In this document: positions 43,643 through 52,615 of the stretch, piece by piece
Layout: each line of letters opens with the position of its first letter
How positions within the stretch are numbered: position 1 is the first letter of the stretch
Assembly: GCA_019414665.1 (NCBI GenBank)
Contig: DXLO01000012.1
Location: 1 to 64,000, forward strand
Length of the DNA stretch: 64,000 nucleotides
DNA from: Bacteroides sp.
GTDB lineage: Bacteria; Bacteroidota; Bacteroidia; Bacteroidales; Bacteroidaceae
Reading direction: 5' to 3'
Notes under the pieces: model-generated
Told to the model about the DNA's origin: nothing
The model's input: only the letters and a program-made list of their open reading frames with translations
Database searches by the model: none
Translations under genes and position numbers: made by a program

Positions 43643-45096
43643 TGATAAATGCAAAAATGATAGCCCGGATTATGGGGGCGTTATTCTTCATCGAAGCGGG
43701 GTTTCTTATTCTATGCTCGTTTCTCGCTGTCTATTATAATGAATCAGATATTTCAGCTTTCCTATATTCTGCCGCAATAACAGCCGGAGCAGGTAACATA
43801 GCCGCTTTAGCAGGGAAAAATGCAGAAAAGAGAATCAGCCGCCGCGATGGATACGTTATTGTAACCCTTGCCTGGGTGTTTTTTTCTTTATTCGGTATGC
43901 TTCCATTCTATCTAAGCGGATATATTCCCACTATAACGGATGCTTTTTTTGAAACCATGTCAGGATTCACCACCACCGGAGCAAGTATTTTGGACAATAT
44001 AGAGTCATTGCCACACGGGCTTTTGTTCTGGCGAAGTATGACACAATGGATCGGAGGATTAGGAATTGTCTTTTTTACTATTGCCGTATTACCGATTTTC
44101 GGAGTAGGCAGTGTACAATTATTTGCAGCGGAAGCCACCGGTCCCACCCATGATAAAGTACATCCGCGTATTGGAGTTACGGCCAAATGGATTTGGACTA
44201 TCTATTTGGGGCTGACCATTACAGAGATTATCCTGCTGGTTGCTGGAGGCATGAACTTTTTCGACAGTGTATGTCATTCTCTGACTACTACCGCCACAGG
44301 AGGATATTCAACCAAACAAAATAGCATTGCCGCCTTCAACTCTCCTTACATAGAATATATAATTACGCTATTCATGTTTTTGGCAGGTATCAATTTCACC
44401 TTACTATATCTACTGTTCCTAAAAGGAAATTTCAAACGCTTACTCCAAAATACAGAACTCCACTGGTATTTGGGAACTGTGGGATTTTTTACCCTTTTCA
44501 CTACCGTCACTCTTATTTTCACCAGTCCGTTCGGTATTGAAGAATCTTTCCGTAAAGCCATATTTCAGGTTGTTTCCTTACAAACCACTACCGGATTCAT
44601 TTCTGCAGATTATATGACTTGGGTACCTGTACTTTGGACATTAATGTGCATCATCATGCTGTTTGGAGCTTGTGCCGGATCCACCACAGGAGGAATAAAA
44701 TGTATACGCATAGCCATTATGAGCCGTGTTTCTAAAAATGAATTCAAACATATCATTCATCCCAATGCTATACTTCCTGTACGTATCAACCGCCAAGTTA
44801 TTTCATCAACAACCAAGTCAGCAGTACTTGCATTCATTTTTCTATATATGGCTATTATTTTTATTGGATGGCTGGTTCTTATGCTGTTTGGAGTAGGGTT
44901 TGAAGAAGCTTATAGCGTAGTCATTTCCAGTTTGGGCAATGTAGGACCAGGTATTGGAAAATGCGGCCCTTCCTATTCATGGAACGGGTTGCCGGATGCA
45001 GCAAAATGGATAAGTGCAATATTGATGCTGATAGGGCGTTTGGAATTATTTACCGTACTTCTGCTCTTCATGCCGAGTTTTTGGAAAAAGCATTGA
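43642..45096 (+). CDS. trkH: Trk potassium uptake membrane subunit TrkH
   Basis: A 484-residue inner-membrane protein with about ten hydrophobic segments. Selectivity-filter-like loops are visible: MSGFTTTGASIL, SLTTTATGGYSTKQNSI, SLQTTTGFISADY and SSLGNVGPGIG. These repeated TTTG-type loops are typical of TrkH/KtrB potassium channels. The start is the ATG that shares its A with the trkA stop; the TTG one codon earlier is not needed. It works with TrkA to import potassium. Confidence 0.95.
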   Translation: MINAKMIARIMGALFFIEAGFLILCSFLAVYYNESDISAFLYSAAITAGAGNIAALAGKNAEKRISRRDGYVIVTLAWVFFSLFGMLPFYLSGYIPTITDAFFETMSGFTTTGASILDNIESLPHGLLFWRSMTQWIGGLGIVFFTIAVLPIFGVGSVQLFAAEATGPTHDKVHPRIGVTAKWIWTIYLGLTITEIILLVAGGMNFFDSVCHSLTTTATGGYSTKQNSIAAFNSPYIEYIITLFMFLAGINFTLLYLLFLKGNFKRLLQNTELHWYLGTVGFFTLFTTVTLIFTSPFGIEESFRKAIFQVVSLQTTTGFISADYMTWVPVLWTLMCIIMLFGACAGSTTGGIKCIRIAIMSRVSKNEFKHIIHPNAILPVRINRQVISSTTKSAVLAFIFLYMAIIFIGWLVLMLFGVGFEEAYSVVISSLGNVGPGIGKCGPSYSWNGLPDAAKWISAILMLIGRLELFTVLLLFMPSFWKKH

Positions 45097-45166
45097 CATT
45101 TACGTCCTATAACCATTTTTATACATAAATAATTCAAAAAATCTCAATGAAGCTTCAAATATTGGC

Positions 45167-45174
45167 TATCTTTG
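45167..45174 (+). promoter_or_regulatory. Candidate -7 element for the small ORF at 45199
   Basis: TATCTTTG matches TAnnTTTG, 24 bp before ATG 45199. It shows that a TTG start at 45172 would lie within the promoter. Confidence 0.5.
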
Positions 45175-45198
45175 CACCCTCATTTAAAGGGTAACAAG

Positions 45199-45576
45199 AT
45201 GAATAATATGTTGAGATACATTGTATATATCCTATTATTTCTACTGTTTACGATAACAGTAGATCAGGATTATCATACGGTTGAGACAACAGATTTACCC
45301 CCACAGACCTCTTGTTACCAGCAACAACAAGACCCCTGCAAAAGAACAGTGGACTTCCTGTTTACCAACAATTTTGCAGATATGCCACAAATAGCCATAT
45401 CACTTGACAACCCTTCCACATCAAAGTTCAAATGTATAGTCCGCATTTTAGCAGCATTGAACGAACTTAAAAAGCAGGAGCTACAAACAAACCATATAGT
45501 TTGCCACACTTTTCATTCGCTTTACACTGATGCAGTAGATTATTATATCTATGCACTCCGGCGGATCATCATTTAA
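45199..45576 (+). CDS. Small hypothetical protein with N-terminal membrane segment
   Basis: A 125-residue protein starting MNNMLRYIVYILLFLLFTITV, a signal peptide or membrane anchor. The rest is polar and contains four Cys residues (TSCYQQQQDPCKRT, KCIVRILAALNEL, HIVCHTFHSL). No family was recognised. It has its own candidate promoter and stands alone between trkH and nuoA on the same strand. An exported location is inferred from the N-terminus only. Confidence 0.6.
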   Translation: MNNMLRYIVYILLFLLFTITVDQDYHTVETTDLPPQTSCYQQQQDPCKRTVDFLFTNNFADMPQIAISLDNPSTSKFKCIVRILAALNELKKQELQTNHIVCHTFHSLYTDAVDYYIYALRRIII

Positions 45577-45679
45577 TTTTTAATCTTTTTTCAGCATTTT
45601 GCTGAGTAGAAATCCTTATAACAAACGTCTTATAAGGAAAATTTTTCTATTCGTTTGTCTAATCAAAAAAAGTTTAGAT

Positions 45680-46030
45680 ATGTATTTTACATTATTAGTT
45701 GTCGTTATCCTGACGGCAATCGCATTAGTTGCCGTAGCATTGGGAATTGCCCGTGCCATTTCTCCCCGTTCATACAACTCACAAAAGGGAGAAGCTTACG
45801 AATGTGGTATTCCTACGCGGGGACGGTCGTGGATGCAATTCAAAGTAGGTTATTATCTATTTGCTATCCTCTTCCTGATGTTCGATGTGGAAACAGTATT
45901 TTTATTTCCTTGGGCTGTAGTGGTACAAAACCTAGGAGTGTACGGTCTGTTTAGCATCCTTTTCTTTTTAGTTATATTAGTTTTAGGTCTGGCATATGCC
46001 TGGAAGAAAGGAGCGTTGGAATGGAAGTAA
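45680..46030 (+). CDS. nuoA: NADH dehydrogenase-like complex I subunit A
   Basis: A 116-residue inner-membrane subunit with three hydrophobic helices and the conserved loop KGEAYECGIPTRGRSWMQFK followed by FLMFDVETVFLFPWA. The start at 45680 (MYFTLLVVV) is chosen because the upstream extension is basic and unlike NuoA. It is the first gene of a ten-gene operon and overlaps nuoB by 10 bp. It belongs to the proton-pumping membrane arm near the quinone site. Confidence 0.94.
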   Translation: MYFTLLVVVILTAIALVAVALGIARAISPRSYNSQKGEAYECGIPTRGRSWMQFKVGYYLFAILFLMFDVETVFLFPWAVVVQNLGVYGLFSILFFLVILVLGLAYAWKKGALEWK

Positions 46031-46617
46031 AGAAACCAACCATAAAGTCTATTCCTTATGAAGACTTCAAAGACAATGAGTATTTGGAAAACATGGTCAA
46101 GCAGCTCAATGAAGGCGGTACCAAAGTATTGGTGGGCTGTTTGGATGACCTTATCAACTGGGGACGCAGCAATTCGTTGTGGCCGCTTACATTTGCAACC
46201 AGTTGTTGTGGAATCGAGTTTATGGCAGTGGGTGCTGCCCGGTATGATTTCGCCCGCTTCGGGTTTGAAGTAGCCCGTGCCAGTCCGCGCCAGGCAGATA
46301 TGATCATGGTAGCAGGAACTATCACACACAAGATGGCTCCGGTACTAAAACGTTTGTATGACCAGATGGCGGATCCTAAATACGTCATTGCAGTAGGCGG
46401 ATGCGCCATTAGCGGCGGTCCTTTTAAAAAATCATATCACGTATTGAACGGAGTAGACAAAATTCTTCCCGTTGACGTATATATTCCCGGATGTCCGCCC
46501 CGACCTGAAGCCTTGTTGTACGGCATGATACAATTGCAACGTAAAGTAAAACTGGAAAAATTCTTCGGCGGAGTGAACCGCAAAGAAAATGAACCACAAA
46601 ATCCCGAACAAGCATGA
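46021..46617 (+). CDS. nuoB: Complex I subunit B (N2 iron-sulfur cluster)
   Basis: A 198-residue peripheral subunit holding the terminal 4Fe-4S cluster N2 that passes electrons to quinone. The ligands are Cys62-Cys63 (SCCGIEFM), Cys128 (GGCAISGG) and Cys158 (PGCPPRPEALL). The N-terminus is extended by about 30 residues compared with short NuoB proteins. It overlaps nuoA by 10 bp and nuoCD by an ATGA. Confidence 0.96.
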   Translation: MEVKKPTIKSIPYEDFKDNEYLENMVKQLNEGGTKVLVGCLDDLINWGRSNSLWPLTFATSCCGIEFMAVGAARYDFARFGFEVARASPRQADMIMVAGTITHKMAPVLKRLYDQMADPKYVIAVGGCAISGGPFKKSYHVLNGVDKILPVDVYIPGCPPRPEALLYGMIQLQRKVKLEKFFGGVNRKENEPQNPEQA

Positions 46618-48173
46618 GTGAAAGAATAGAAATACCTGCCGAAAAGCTACATGAAGAAATGCTGAAATTGCGGCAGGGTAAACATATGGATTTTCTACGC
46701 AGCCTTACCGGAATGGACTGGGGCGAAGAAGGACTAGGTGTAGTCTATCATCTGGAAGATACGAATACAAGAGAAAATATAGTGGTCAGCACTCGCACAA
46801 CCAACCGAGAAAAGCCGGAACTTCCTAGTGTAAGTGATATTTGGAAAGGTGCTGAATTCAATGAACGCGAAGTGTACGACTATTATGGTATCCGCTTTAT
46901 AGGACATCCTGATATGCGCCGTTTGTTCCTGCGTGATGACTGGGTAGGCTATCCATTGCGTAAGGACTACGATGAAAGCCTCAACCCACTCCGTATGACC
47001 AATGAGGAACCTGTAGACACGACACAATATATAGAAGTACAACATGATGGCAGTGTAATAGAAAAACGCGAAACCATTTTTGATGAGGACGAATATATCA
47101 TTAACATAGGTCCTCAACATCCGGCAACCCACGGTGTACTTCGTTTTCGTGTTTCACTGGAAGGTGAGATTATCAAAAAACTGGATGTGCACTGCGGATA
47201 CATCCATCGAGGTATCGAAAAAATGTGCGAAAGTCTTACCTATCCCCAAACCTTGGCCCTGACCGACCGTTTGGATTATTTAGGTGCGCACCAAAACCGC
47301 CATGCTCTCTGTATGTGCATTGAACAGGCAATGGGCGTAGAAGTAAGCGAACGGGTACAATACATTCGTACCATTATGGACGAATTGCAACGTATAGATT
47401 CTCACTTGCTTTTCTTCTCCTGTCTCTGTATGGATATGGGTGCCTTGACCGCATTCTTCTATGGATTCCGTGATCGTGAGAAGATATTGGATATCTTCGA
47501 AGCAACTACCGGAGGACGTTTGATACAGAATTATAACACCATTGGAGGAGTACAAGCTGATATCGCTCCGGACTTTGTACAGAAAGTAAAAGAATTCATT
47601 GCTTATCTGCGTCCGATGCTAAAAGAATACCATGAAGTATTCACCGGAAATGTCATTGCCCAAGAACGTTTGAAAGGTGTGGGAGTTCTTTCACGGGAAG
47701 ATGCCATCTCTTTCGGAGCGACAGGAGGTACAGGACGCGCCAGCGGTTGGGCATGCGATGTCCGCAAGCGTCATCCCTATGCGATGTATGGCAAGGTAGA
47801 TTTTAAAGAGATTGTCCACACTGAAGGTGACTGCTTTGCACGTTATATGGTCCGTATGGAAGAAATACTGGAAAGTATGGATATCATTGAGCAACTGATA
47901 GACAATATTCCTGAAGGGAACTATCAGGAAAAGATGAAACCGATTATACGTGTGCCCGAAGGGAATTATTATGCCGCAGTGGAAGGTTCTCGCGGAGAGT
48001 TCGGTGTTTATCTGGAAAGTCGTGGAGACAAATTTCCTTACCGCATGAAATTCCGCGCTACCGGTTTGCCTTTAGTATCAGCAATGGAAACTATGTGCCG
48101 CAACGCAAAAATTGCCGACTTAATTGCTATTGGTGGAACGGTGGATTATGTAGTACCGGATATTGACCGATAA
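46614..48173 (+). CDS. nuoCD: Fused complex I subunits C and D
   Basis: A 519-residue fusion. The NuoC portion (about residues 1-125) includes DYYGIRFIGHPDMRRLFLRD and PLRKDYDESLNPL. The NuoD portion starts near residue 160 with NIGPQHPATHGVLRFRVSL and continues with GYIHRGIEKMCESLTYPQTL and FGATGGTGRASGWACDVRK. NuoD forms the quinone pocket with NuoB. Fusion of C and D is known in several bacteria including Bacteroides. A 123-bp gap with small repeats separates it from nuoH. Confidence 0.95.
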   Translation: MSERIEIPAEKLHEEMLKLRQGKHMDFLRSLTGMDWGEEGLGVVYHLEDTNTRENIVVSTRTTNREKPELPSVSDIWKGAEFNEREVYDYYGIRFIGHPDMRRLFLRDDWVGYPLRKDYDESLNPLRMTNEEPVDTTQYIEVQHDGSVIEKRETIFDEDEYIINIGPQHPATHGVLRFRVSLEGEIIKKLDVHCGYIHRGIEKMCESLTYPQTLALTDRLDYLGAHQNRHALCMCIEQAMGVEVSERVQYIRTIMDELQRIDSHLLFFSCLCMDMGALTAFFYGFRDREKILDIFEATTGGRLIQNYNTIGGVQADIAPDFVQKVKEFIAYLRPMLKEYHEVFTGNVIAQERLKGVGVLSREDAISFGATGGTGRASGWACDVRKRHPYAMYGKVDFKEIVHTEGDCFARYMVRMEEILESMDIIEQLIDNIPEGNYQEKMKPIIRVPEGNYYAAVEGSRGEFGVYLESRGDKFPYRMKFRATGLPLVSAMETMCRNAKIADLIAIGGTVDYVVPDIDR

Positions 48174-48296
48174 TAATGTGCCGATTCTTCAATATACAAT
48201 TTGGAGAATGCACTATTTATCAGACTGAGAATTAACAAATTAAATAATTACAAGTTTGCCTATTGGCAAATTAGCAAATTGACACATTATTAAATT
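48174..48296 (+). repeat. AT-rich intercistronic segment with hairpin between nuoCD and nuoH
   Basis: TTTGCC (48255-48260) and GGCAAA (48265-48270) form a small hairpin. TGAGAATTAACAAATTAAAT (48226-48245) resembles a motif in two other gaps of this operon (52593-52612 on the opposite strand and 54102-54121). No gene is present here. Confidence 0.55.
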
Positions 48297-49373
48297 ATGT
48301 TCGATTTTAGTATAGTCACCCAATGGGTACACTCACTGCTCACGTCATTTATGCCTGAAGAACTGGCAGTGCTCATAGAATGTATAGTAATTGGCGTATG
48401 TATCATGTTGGCATATGCAGTTATTGCTATCATTATGATTTTCATGGAACGTAAAGTGTGCGCCGCTTTCCAATGCCGCTTGGGGCCAATGCGTGTAGGT
48501 CCCCAAGGTACCATACAGGTGTTTGCCGATGTATTCAAGATGTTGATCAAGGAAATTATCACCATCCGGCATGCTGACAAGTTCCTGTACAATTTGGCAC
48601 CTTACATTGTTATCCTCGCCTCTATCATGGCTTTCAGTTGCCTACCCATCAACAAGGGCATGGAGGTCCTTGATTTCAATGTAGGTATTTTCTTCTTATT
48701 GGCAGCATCCAGTATCGGCGTGGTAGGTATTTTGCTGGCAGGTTGGAGTTCCAATAACAAATATTCATTAATCGGAGCCATGCGAAGTGGCGCTCAAATG
48801 ATTAGTTATGAATTATCTGTAGGATTAAGCATCCTTACCATTGTAATCTTAACAGATACCATGCAACTAAGCGAAATTGTAGAACGCCAAGCTGACGGCT
48901 GGTTCCTTTTTAAAGGACATATACCTGCATTGATCGCTTTTATCATTTATCTGATAGCCGGAAATGCAGAAGTCAACCGCGGCCCGTTTGACTTGCCTGA
49001 AGCAGAAAGTGAACTGACTGCGGGATATCATACCGAATATTCCGGTATGCACTTCGGCCTGTTCTATGTGGCAGAATTTGTAAACTTGTTTATCATCGCC
49101 GCAGTAGCCACAACCATCTTCCTGGGAGGATGGATGCCGCTACATATTCCTGGGCTAGACGGATTCAATGCCATCATGGATTATATACCCGGATTTATTT
49201 GGTTCTTTGGCAAGTCATTCTTTGTAGTATGGTTACTAATGTGGATCAAATGGACATTTCCCCGTCTGCGTATTGACCAAATTCTAACGCTGGAATGGAA
49301 GTACTTGGTTCCAATAGGTTTGTGCAACCTGTTGTTGATGGTAATTATTGTTGTATTTAAATTACATTTCTGA
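48297..49373 (+). CDS. nuoH: Complex I subunit H
   Basis: A 358-residue inner-membrane subunit with about eight to nine helices, linking the quinone chamber to the proton-pumping arm. Conserved segments are FMERKVCAAFQCRLGPMRVG, then VQADGWFL-type loop variation, NRGPFDLPEAESELTAGYHT, and WIKWTFPRLRIDQILTLEWK. The stop overlaps the start of nuoI by one base (TGATG). Confidence 0.95.
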   Translation: MFDFSIVTQWVHSLLTSFMPEELAVLIECIVIGVCIMLAYAVIAIIMIFMERKVCAAFQCRLGPMRVGPQGTIQVFADVFKMLIKEIITIRHADKFLYNLAPYIVILASIMAFSCLPINKGMEVLDFNVGIFFLLAASSIGVVGILLAGWSSNNKYSLIGAMRSGAQMISYELSVGLSILTIVILTDTMQLSEIVERQADGWFLFKGHIPALIAFIIYLIAGNAEVNRGPFDLPEAESELTAGYHTEYSGMHFGLFYVAEFVNLFIIAAVATTIFLGGWMPLHIPGLDGFNAIMDYIPGFIWFFGKSFFVVWLLMWIKWTFPRLRIDQILTLEWKYLVPIGLCNLLLMVIIVVFKLHF

Positions 49374-49825
49374 TGAAAGAAGAAAAACATTCCTATATAA
49401 AAGGGCTGCTTCATGGCATCGGTACATTACTTACCGGCATGAAAGTGACAGGACGAGAGTTCTTCACTCCTAAAGTCACTGAACAATATCCCGAAAACCG
49501 TGCCACATTAAAAATATCGCCCCGTTTCCGAGGACGGCTTATCATGCCGGTTGATGAGAATGGTAATAACAAATGTATTGCTTGCGGACTTTGCCAGATG
49601 GCTTGCCCCAATGATACAATCACCATTACCAGCGAATCTGTGACCAACGAAGAAACAGGCAAGAAAAAGAAAATATTAGTAAAGTATGAGTACGACCTGG
49701 GAGCCTGTATGTTCTGTCAACTTTGTGTGAACGCTTGTCCACACGATGCCATTCGGTTCGATACAGAATTCGAAAATGCTGTATTCGACCGCAGCAAACT
49801 AGTTCTCACTCTGAACAAAAAATAA
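49373..49825 (+). CDS. nuoI: Complex I subunit I (two 4Fe-4S clusters)
   Basis: A 150-residue ferredoxin-like subunit with two cluster motifs: Cys68, Cys71, Cys74, Cys78 (CIACGLCQMACP) and Cys112, Cys115, Cys118, Cys122 (CMFCQLCVNACP). It passes electrons towards NuoB. Because the NADH-oxidising NuoEFG module is absent, this subunit is the likely entry point for electrons from ferredoxin or another donor, which is inference. Confidence 0.95.
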   Translation: MKEEKHSYIKGLLHGIGTLLTGMKVTGREFFTPKVTEQYPENRATLKISPRFRGRLIMPVDENGNNKCIACGLCQMACPNDTITITSESVTNEETGKKKKILVKYEYDLGACMFCQLCVNACPHDAIRFDTEFENAVFDRSKLVLTLNKK

Positions 49826-49840
49826 AAAACAAACGATATT

Positions 49841-50344
49841 ATGACACTACAACTAATTGTATTCATTGTACTGGCGTTGTTTATCGCTGTCTGTTCGGTA
49901 TTGGCAGTCACGACCTCACGTATCTTGCGTGCAGCAACTTATCTGCTGTTCGTTTTATTTGGTACAGCAGGTATTTACTTCCAACTCAACTACTCATTCT
50001 TGGGAGCTGTACAATTACTGATTTACGCCGGTGGTATAACAGTGCTTTATGTATTTAGTATCTTATTGACCTCTTCACAGGGAGACAAAGCAGAGAGATT
50101 AAAAAATGGAAAGATGGTGGCCGGAGCTATTTCTACTATAGCAGGACTGGCTATCTGTCTGTTCGTCATGCTGAAGAACGAATTCTTGCCCTCTCATTTT
50201 GTTCATGGTGAACTGGATGTACGCACGATCGGTCATGCACTGATGGGCATGGAAAAATATCAATATATCCTTCCTTTCGAAGTAATCAGCGTGTTATTAC
50301 TCGCTTGCATCGTAGGAGGAATCCTAATCGCTAGAAAAAGATAG
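49841..50344 (+). CDS. nuoJ: Complex I subunit J
   Basis: A 167-residue membrane subunit with five hydrophobic helices. The conserved stretch LNYSFLGAVQLLIYAGGITV and following LYVFSILLTSS are typical of NuoJ. It starts 15 bp after nuoI and ends 5 bp before nuoK. It sits in the membrane arm next to NuoA and NuoK. Confidence 0.93.
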   Translation: MTLQLIVFIVLALFIAVCSVLAVTTSRILRAATYLLFVLFGTAGIYFQLNYSFLGAVQLLIYAGGITVLYVFSILLTSSQGDKAERLKNGKMVAGAISTIAGLAICLFVMLKNEFLPSHFVHGELDVRTIGHALMGMEKYQYILPFEVISVLLLACIVGGILIARKR

Positions 50345-50349
50345 AACTT

Positions 50350-50658
50350 ATGGTACACATGGAATATTATCTGGTGGTTTCCACCTTTATGATGTTTGCG
50401 GGAATCTATGGTTTCTTCACCCGCCGCAATTTATTGGCCATGCTCATCAGTGTGGAACTGATACTGAATTCGGTAGACATCAACTTCGCCGTATTCAACC
50501 GATACCTCTTTCCCGAAGAACTGGAAGGCTTTTTTTTCGCCCTGTTCGCTATCGGCGTGAGTGCGGCTGAAACAGCAGTAGCTATTGCTATCATTATCAA
50601 TATCTACCGCAATGTACGCAATATCCAAGTGAAGAACTTAAATGAAATGAAAAACTAA
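50350..50658 (+). CDS. nuoK: Complex I subunit K
   Basis: A 102-residue membrane subunit with three helices. Conserved features are the glutamate in LISVELILNSVDINFAVF and the helix FFALFAIGVSAAETAVAIAI, both part of the MrpC-like proton path. The start may be the ATG at 50350 or the Met four codons on (MEYYLVVST). It is followed by nuoL after 2 bp. Confidence 0.93.
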   Translation: MVHMEYYLVVSTFMMFAGIYGFFTRRNLLAMLISVELILNSVDINFAVFNRYLFPEELEGFFFALFAIGVSAAETAVAIAIIINIYRNVRNIQVKNLNEMKN

Positions 50659-50660
50659 TT

Positions 50661-52562
50661 ATGGAACATACAATACTAATCCTTATCCTACCTTTCCTCA
50701 GTTTCCTGATACTGGGGCTGGCAGGTATGCGTATGAAGAACGGATTGGCAGGGACCATCGGCACCGTTTCACTGGCAGGGGTGACGTTGCTTTCCTACCT
50801 CACTGCCTTCAATTATTTTGCAGGAGGGCGTACGGCAGAAGGCGTCTATCCTACTCTCACACCTTATAATTTTGAATGGTTACCTTTCACAACGAACCTG
50901 CATATTGACATGGGAATCATGCTTGACCCTATTTCAGTTATGATGCTAGTCGTTATTTCCACCGTCAGTCTGATGGTACATATCTATTCATTCGGATATA
51001 TGAAAGGTGAAAAAGGCTTTCAACGTTACTACGCATTTCTTAGCCTGTTTACCATGTCCATGCTGGGGCTCGTAGTAGCAACTAATATTTTCCAGATGTA
51101 TGTCTTTTGGGAACTGGTAGGTGTTTCTTCTTATCTACTTATCGGCTTTTATTACACCAAGAAAGAAGCGATTGCTGCCAGTAAAAAAGCATTTATTGTT
51201 ACCCGTTTCGCTGATTTAGGCTTTCTGATCGGTATCTTGATTTACGGCTATTATGCCGAAACATTCTCGTTCACCCCCCAACTTCAGGTACTTGCAGTTG
51301 CCGGAAGTATGATACCATTGGCCTTGGGGCTAATGTTTATCGGTGGTGCCGGTAAAAGTGCGATGTTTCCATTGCACATCTGGTTACCGGATGCTATGGA
51401 AGGTCCTACTCCTGTCAGTGCATTAATCCATGCTGCTACCATGGTAGTAGCCGGTGTATATCTGGTAGCCCGTATGTTCCCGTTGTTTGTAGGATATGCG
51501 CCCGAAGTGCTGCACTGGATAGCTTATATCGGTGCGTTCACTGCATTCTACGCCGCTAGTGTGGCGTGTGCACAAAGCGATATCAAACGTGTGCTCGCCT
51601 TCTCCACTATATCTCAAATTGGATTTATGATTGTTGCATTAGGCGTTTGTACTTCCATGAACCCTCATGAAGGAGGACTAGGCTACATGGCATCCATGTT
51701 CCACCTGTTCACACATGCCATGTTCAAGGCATTGCTGTTCTTAGGAGCCGGATGTATCATTCATGCCGTACACAGTAACGAGATGAGCGCCATGGGAGGA
51801 CTTCATAAATTCATGCCCGTCACCCACTGGACATTCCTGATTGCTTGTCTGGCTATCTCGGGTATTTGGCCATTCTCAGGTTTTTTCTCTAAAGACGAAA
51901 TTCTGACTGCCTGCTTCCAATTCAGTCCTGTTATGGGATGGATAATGACAGGCATTGCCGCCATGACAGCATTTTATATGTTCCGCCTTTATTATTGTAT
52001 TTTCTGGAATGGAGAATGGAAAGGACACTCCCACGAATCCGGACCTGATGCACATACTCCGCATGAGGCTCCACGTACCATGACATTCCCGCTGATGTTT
52101 TTAGCCGCTATCACCTGTATTGCCGGATTCATACCCTTCGGCAATCTGATCAGTAGTAACGGAGAAGCCTATACCATTCATCTGGATATGCAGATAGCTG
52201 CTACAAGTATCATTATTGCTATAGCATCCATCACTTTAGCTACATGGATGTATGCAGGTAAGAGACAACCCGTAGCCAACTATCTGGCGCGCACATTCCC
52301 ACGTTTGCACACAGCAGCTTACCACCGTTTCTATATGGATGAGATATGGTTGTTCGTAACCAAGAAAATCATCTTCCGGTGCATCAGTACTCCGATAGCC
52401 TGGTGGGACCGGCACGTTATCGATCAATTCTTTAACTTCACTGCGTGGAGTACTCATGCTACCGCCGATGAAATACGCGACATGCAAAGTGGAAACGTAC
52501 AGCAGTACAGTATTTGGTTCCTTGCAGGTGCATTGATATTGACGCTGATACTATTAATTTAA
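50661..52562 (+). CDS. nuoL: Complex I proton-pumping subunit L
   Basis: A 633-residue antiporter-like membrane subunit. Seen are FWELVGVSSYLLIGFYYTKK with its key Glu, GKSAMFPLHIWLPDAMEGPT, PVSALIHAATMVVAGVYLVA, and KRVLAFSTISQIGFMIVAL. The long C-terminal portion matches the lateral helix of NuoL. It pumps protons, driven by quinone reduction. The gap to nuoM (52563-52615) holds an AT-rich repeat. Confidence 0.96.
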   Translation: MEHTILILILPFLSFLILGLAGMRMKNGLAGTIGTVSLAGVTLLSYLTAFNYFAGGRTAEGVYPTLTPYNFEWLPFTTNLHIDMGIMLDPISVMMLVVISTVSLMVHIYSFGYMKGEKGFQRYYAFLSLFTMSMLGLVVATNIFQMYVFWELVGVSSYLLIGFYYTKKEAIAASKKAFIVTRFADLGFLIGILIYGYYAETFSFTPQLQVLAVAGSMIPLALGLMFIGGAGKSAMFPLHIWLPDAMEGPTPVSALIHAATMVVAGVYLVARMFPLFVGYAPEVLHWIAYIGAFTAFYAASVACAQSDIKRVLAFSTISQIGFMIVALGVCTSMNPHEGGLGYMASMFHLFTHAMFKALLFLGAGCIIHAVHSNEMSAMGGLHKFMPVTHWTFLIACLAISGIWPFSGFFSKDEILTACFQFSPVMGWIMTGIAAMTAFYMFRLYYCIFWNGEWKGHSHESGPDAHTPHEAPRTMTFPLMFLAAITCIAGFIPFGNLISSNGEAYTIHLDMQIAATSIIIAIASITLATWMYAGKRQPVANYLARTFPRLHTAAYHRFYMDEIWLFVTKKIIFRCISTPIAWWDRHVIDQFFNFTAWSTHATADEIRDMQSGNVQQYSIWFLAGALILTLILLI

Positions 52563-52615
52563 TGAATAATAAAAAATCCGCCGCATGGCCATTTTTTAAT
52601 TTTTAATTTAAAAAG

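Noticed and set aside
45172..45198. TTG at 45172 as start of the small protein
   Set aside because: It lies within the -7 promoter element; ATG 45199 gives a clean signal peptide.
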